From contig DATHYT010000045.1 of the NCBI GenBank assembly GCA_035459025.1, forward strand, positions 1-64,000: a DNA stretch of 64,000 nt. The letters are read 5' to 3'. The DNA is from JAABQT01 sp035459025 (lineage in GTDB: Bacteria > Pseudomonadota > Gammaproteobacteria > Burkholderiales > SG8-39). Positions 63,170 through 64,000 of the stretch are shown here, piece after piece (positions within the stretch are counted from its first letter, which is position 1; the number at the start of each line of letters is the position of its first letter). The position numbers were made by a program, and so were the translations under genes. The notes under the pieces are model-generated. The model ran no database searches and was not told the origin of the DNA. It was given only the letters and a program-made list of their open reading frames with translations.

Positions 63170-64000
<831 letters not shown>

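Overview
This GC-rich window carries about 52 protein genes. It looks like a chromosomal segment of a betaproteobacterium, probably Burkholderiales or a relative. The reasons are a tripartite tricarboxylate (Tct) transporter set, a tandem four-NBD UvrA of the type I recall from Burkholderiales, a DUF3300 protein, a 180-kDa-type NAD-glutamate dehydrogenase, EttA and an RhlE-like helicase. I found no rRNA, tRNA, CRISPR array, transposase or prophage genes. Taxonomy and family names come from protein pattern recognition, not from a search.

Layout. 1-1048: edge of a surface-polysaccharide cluster (UDP-glucuronate decarboxylase type enzyme and a GT17 transferase). 1085-5433: dusA, class II aldolase, an MFS/hydrolase pair, a Nudix hydrolase. 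5430-9936: AttH-like secreted protein with an FtsX-type permease, divergent from a degenerate sigma-54 activator. 9939-14542: D-aminoacylase-type amidohydrolase, MgtE and a soluble MgtE-like protein, an MscS-family channel. 14681-19787: a ferritin-like / reductive-dehalogenase-like operon divergent from a GGDEF-EAL protein, with an FNR-type box between them. 19784-26875: quinone-oxidoreductase-type enzyme, glnS, a lone ParB-like protein, an MFS transporter, DegP, a small beta-barrel. 27105-30670: cold-shock protein, small proteins, a SRAP peptidase, glycerophosphodiesterase, rhomboid. 30753-37664: DUF3300, an EamA transporter, di-iron and crotonase-fold pair, tctCBA. 37708-47398: GDH, EttA, a lone molybdopterin dehydrogenase subunit, a 3-hydroxyisobutyrate-dehydrogenase-like enzyme. 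47406-56534: beta-barrel, YciI, PQQ sugar dehydrogenase, Mut7-C RNase, PRISE-type reductase, CoA-transferase, slipin/NfeD pair, degenerate cyclase-TPR protein. 56655-64000: giant UvrA, an EamA transporter, and the 5' part of a DEAD-box helicase.

Two features run through the whole window. First, at about 19 genes a -10-like hexamer (TAnnnT or close) ends only 6 to 10 bases before the start codon, in both orientations and often as back-to-back pairs in 20-40 bp divergent gaps. This is the layout expected of leaderless mRNAs and it guided several start choices. Second, convergent genes meet with almost no spacer; three pairs share one CTAG as both stop codons.

The most unusual objects are: (i) uvrA, which contains three unrelated palindromic elements, each kept in frame at an apparent linker; (ii) two likely non-canonical starts, an ATT with a strong Shine-Dalgarno and long leader for the DEAD-box helicase, and an ATC exactly where a leaderless start is expected for the permease; (iii) a sigma-54-activator-like protein with several key motor residues replaced; (iv) the reductive-dehalogenase-like operon with an FNR-type box and an internal terminator.
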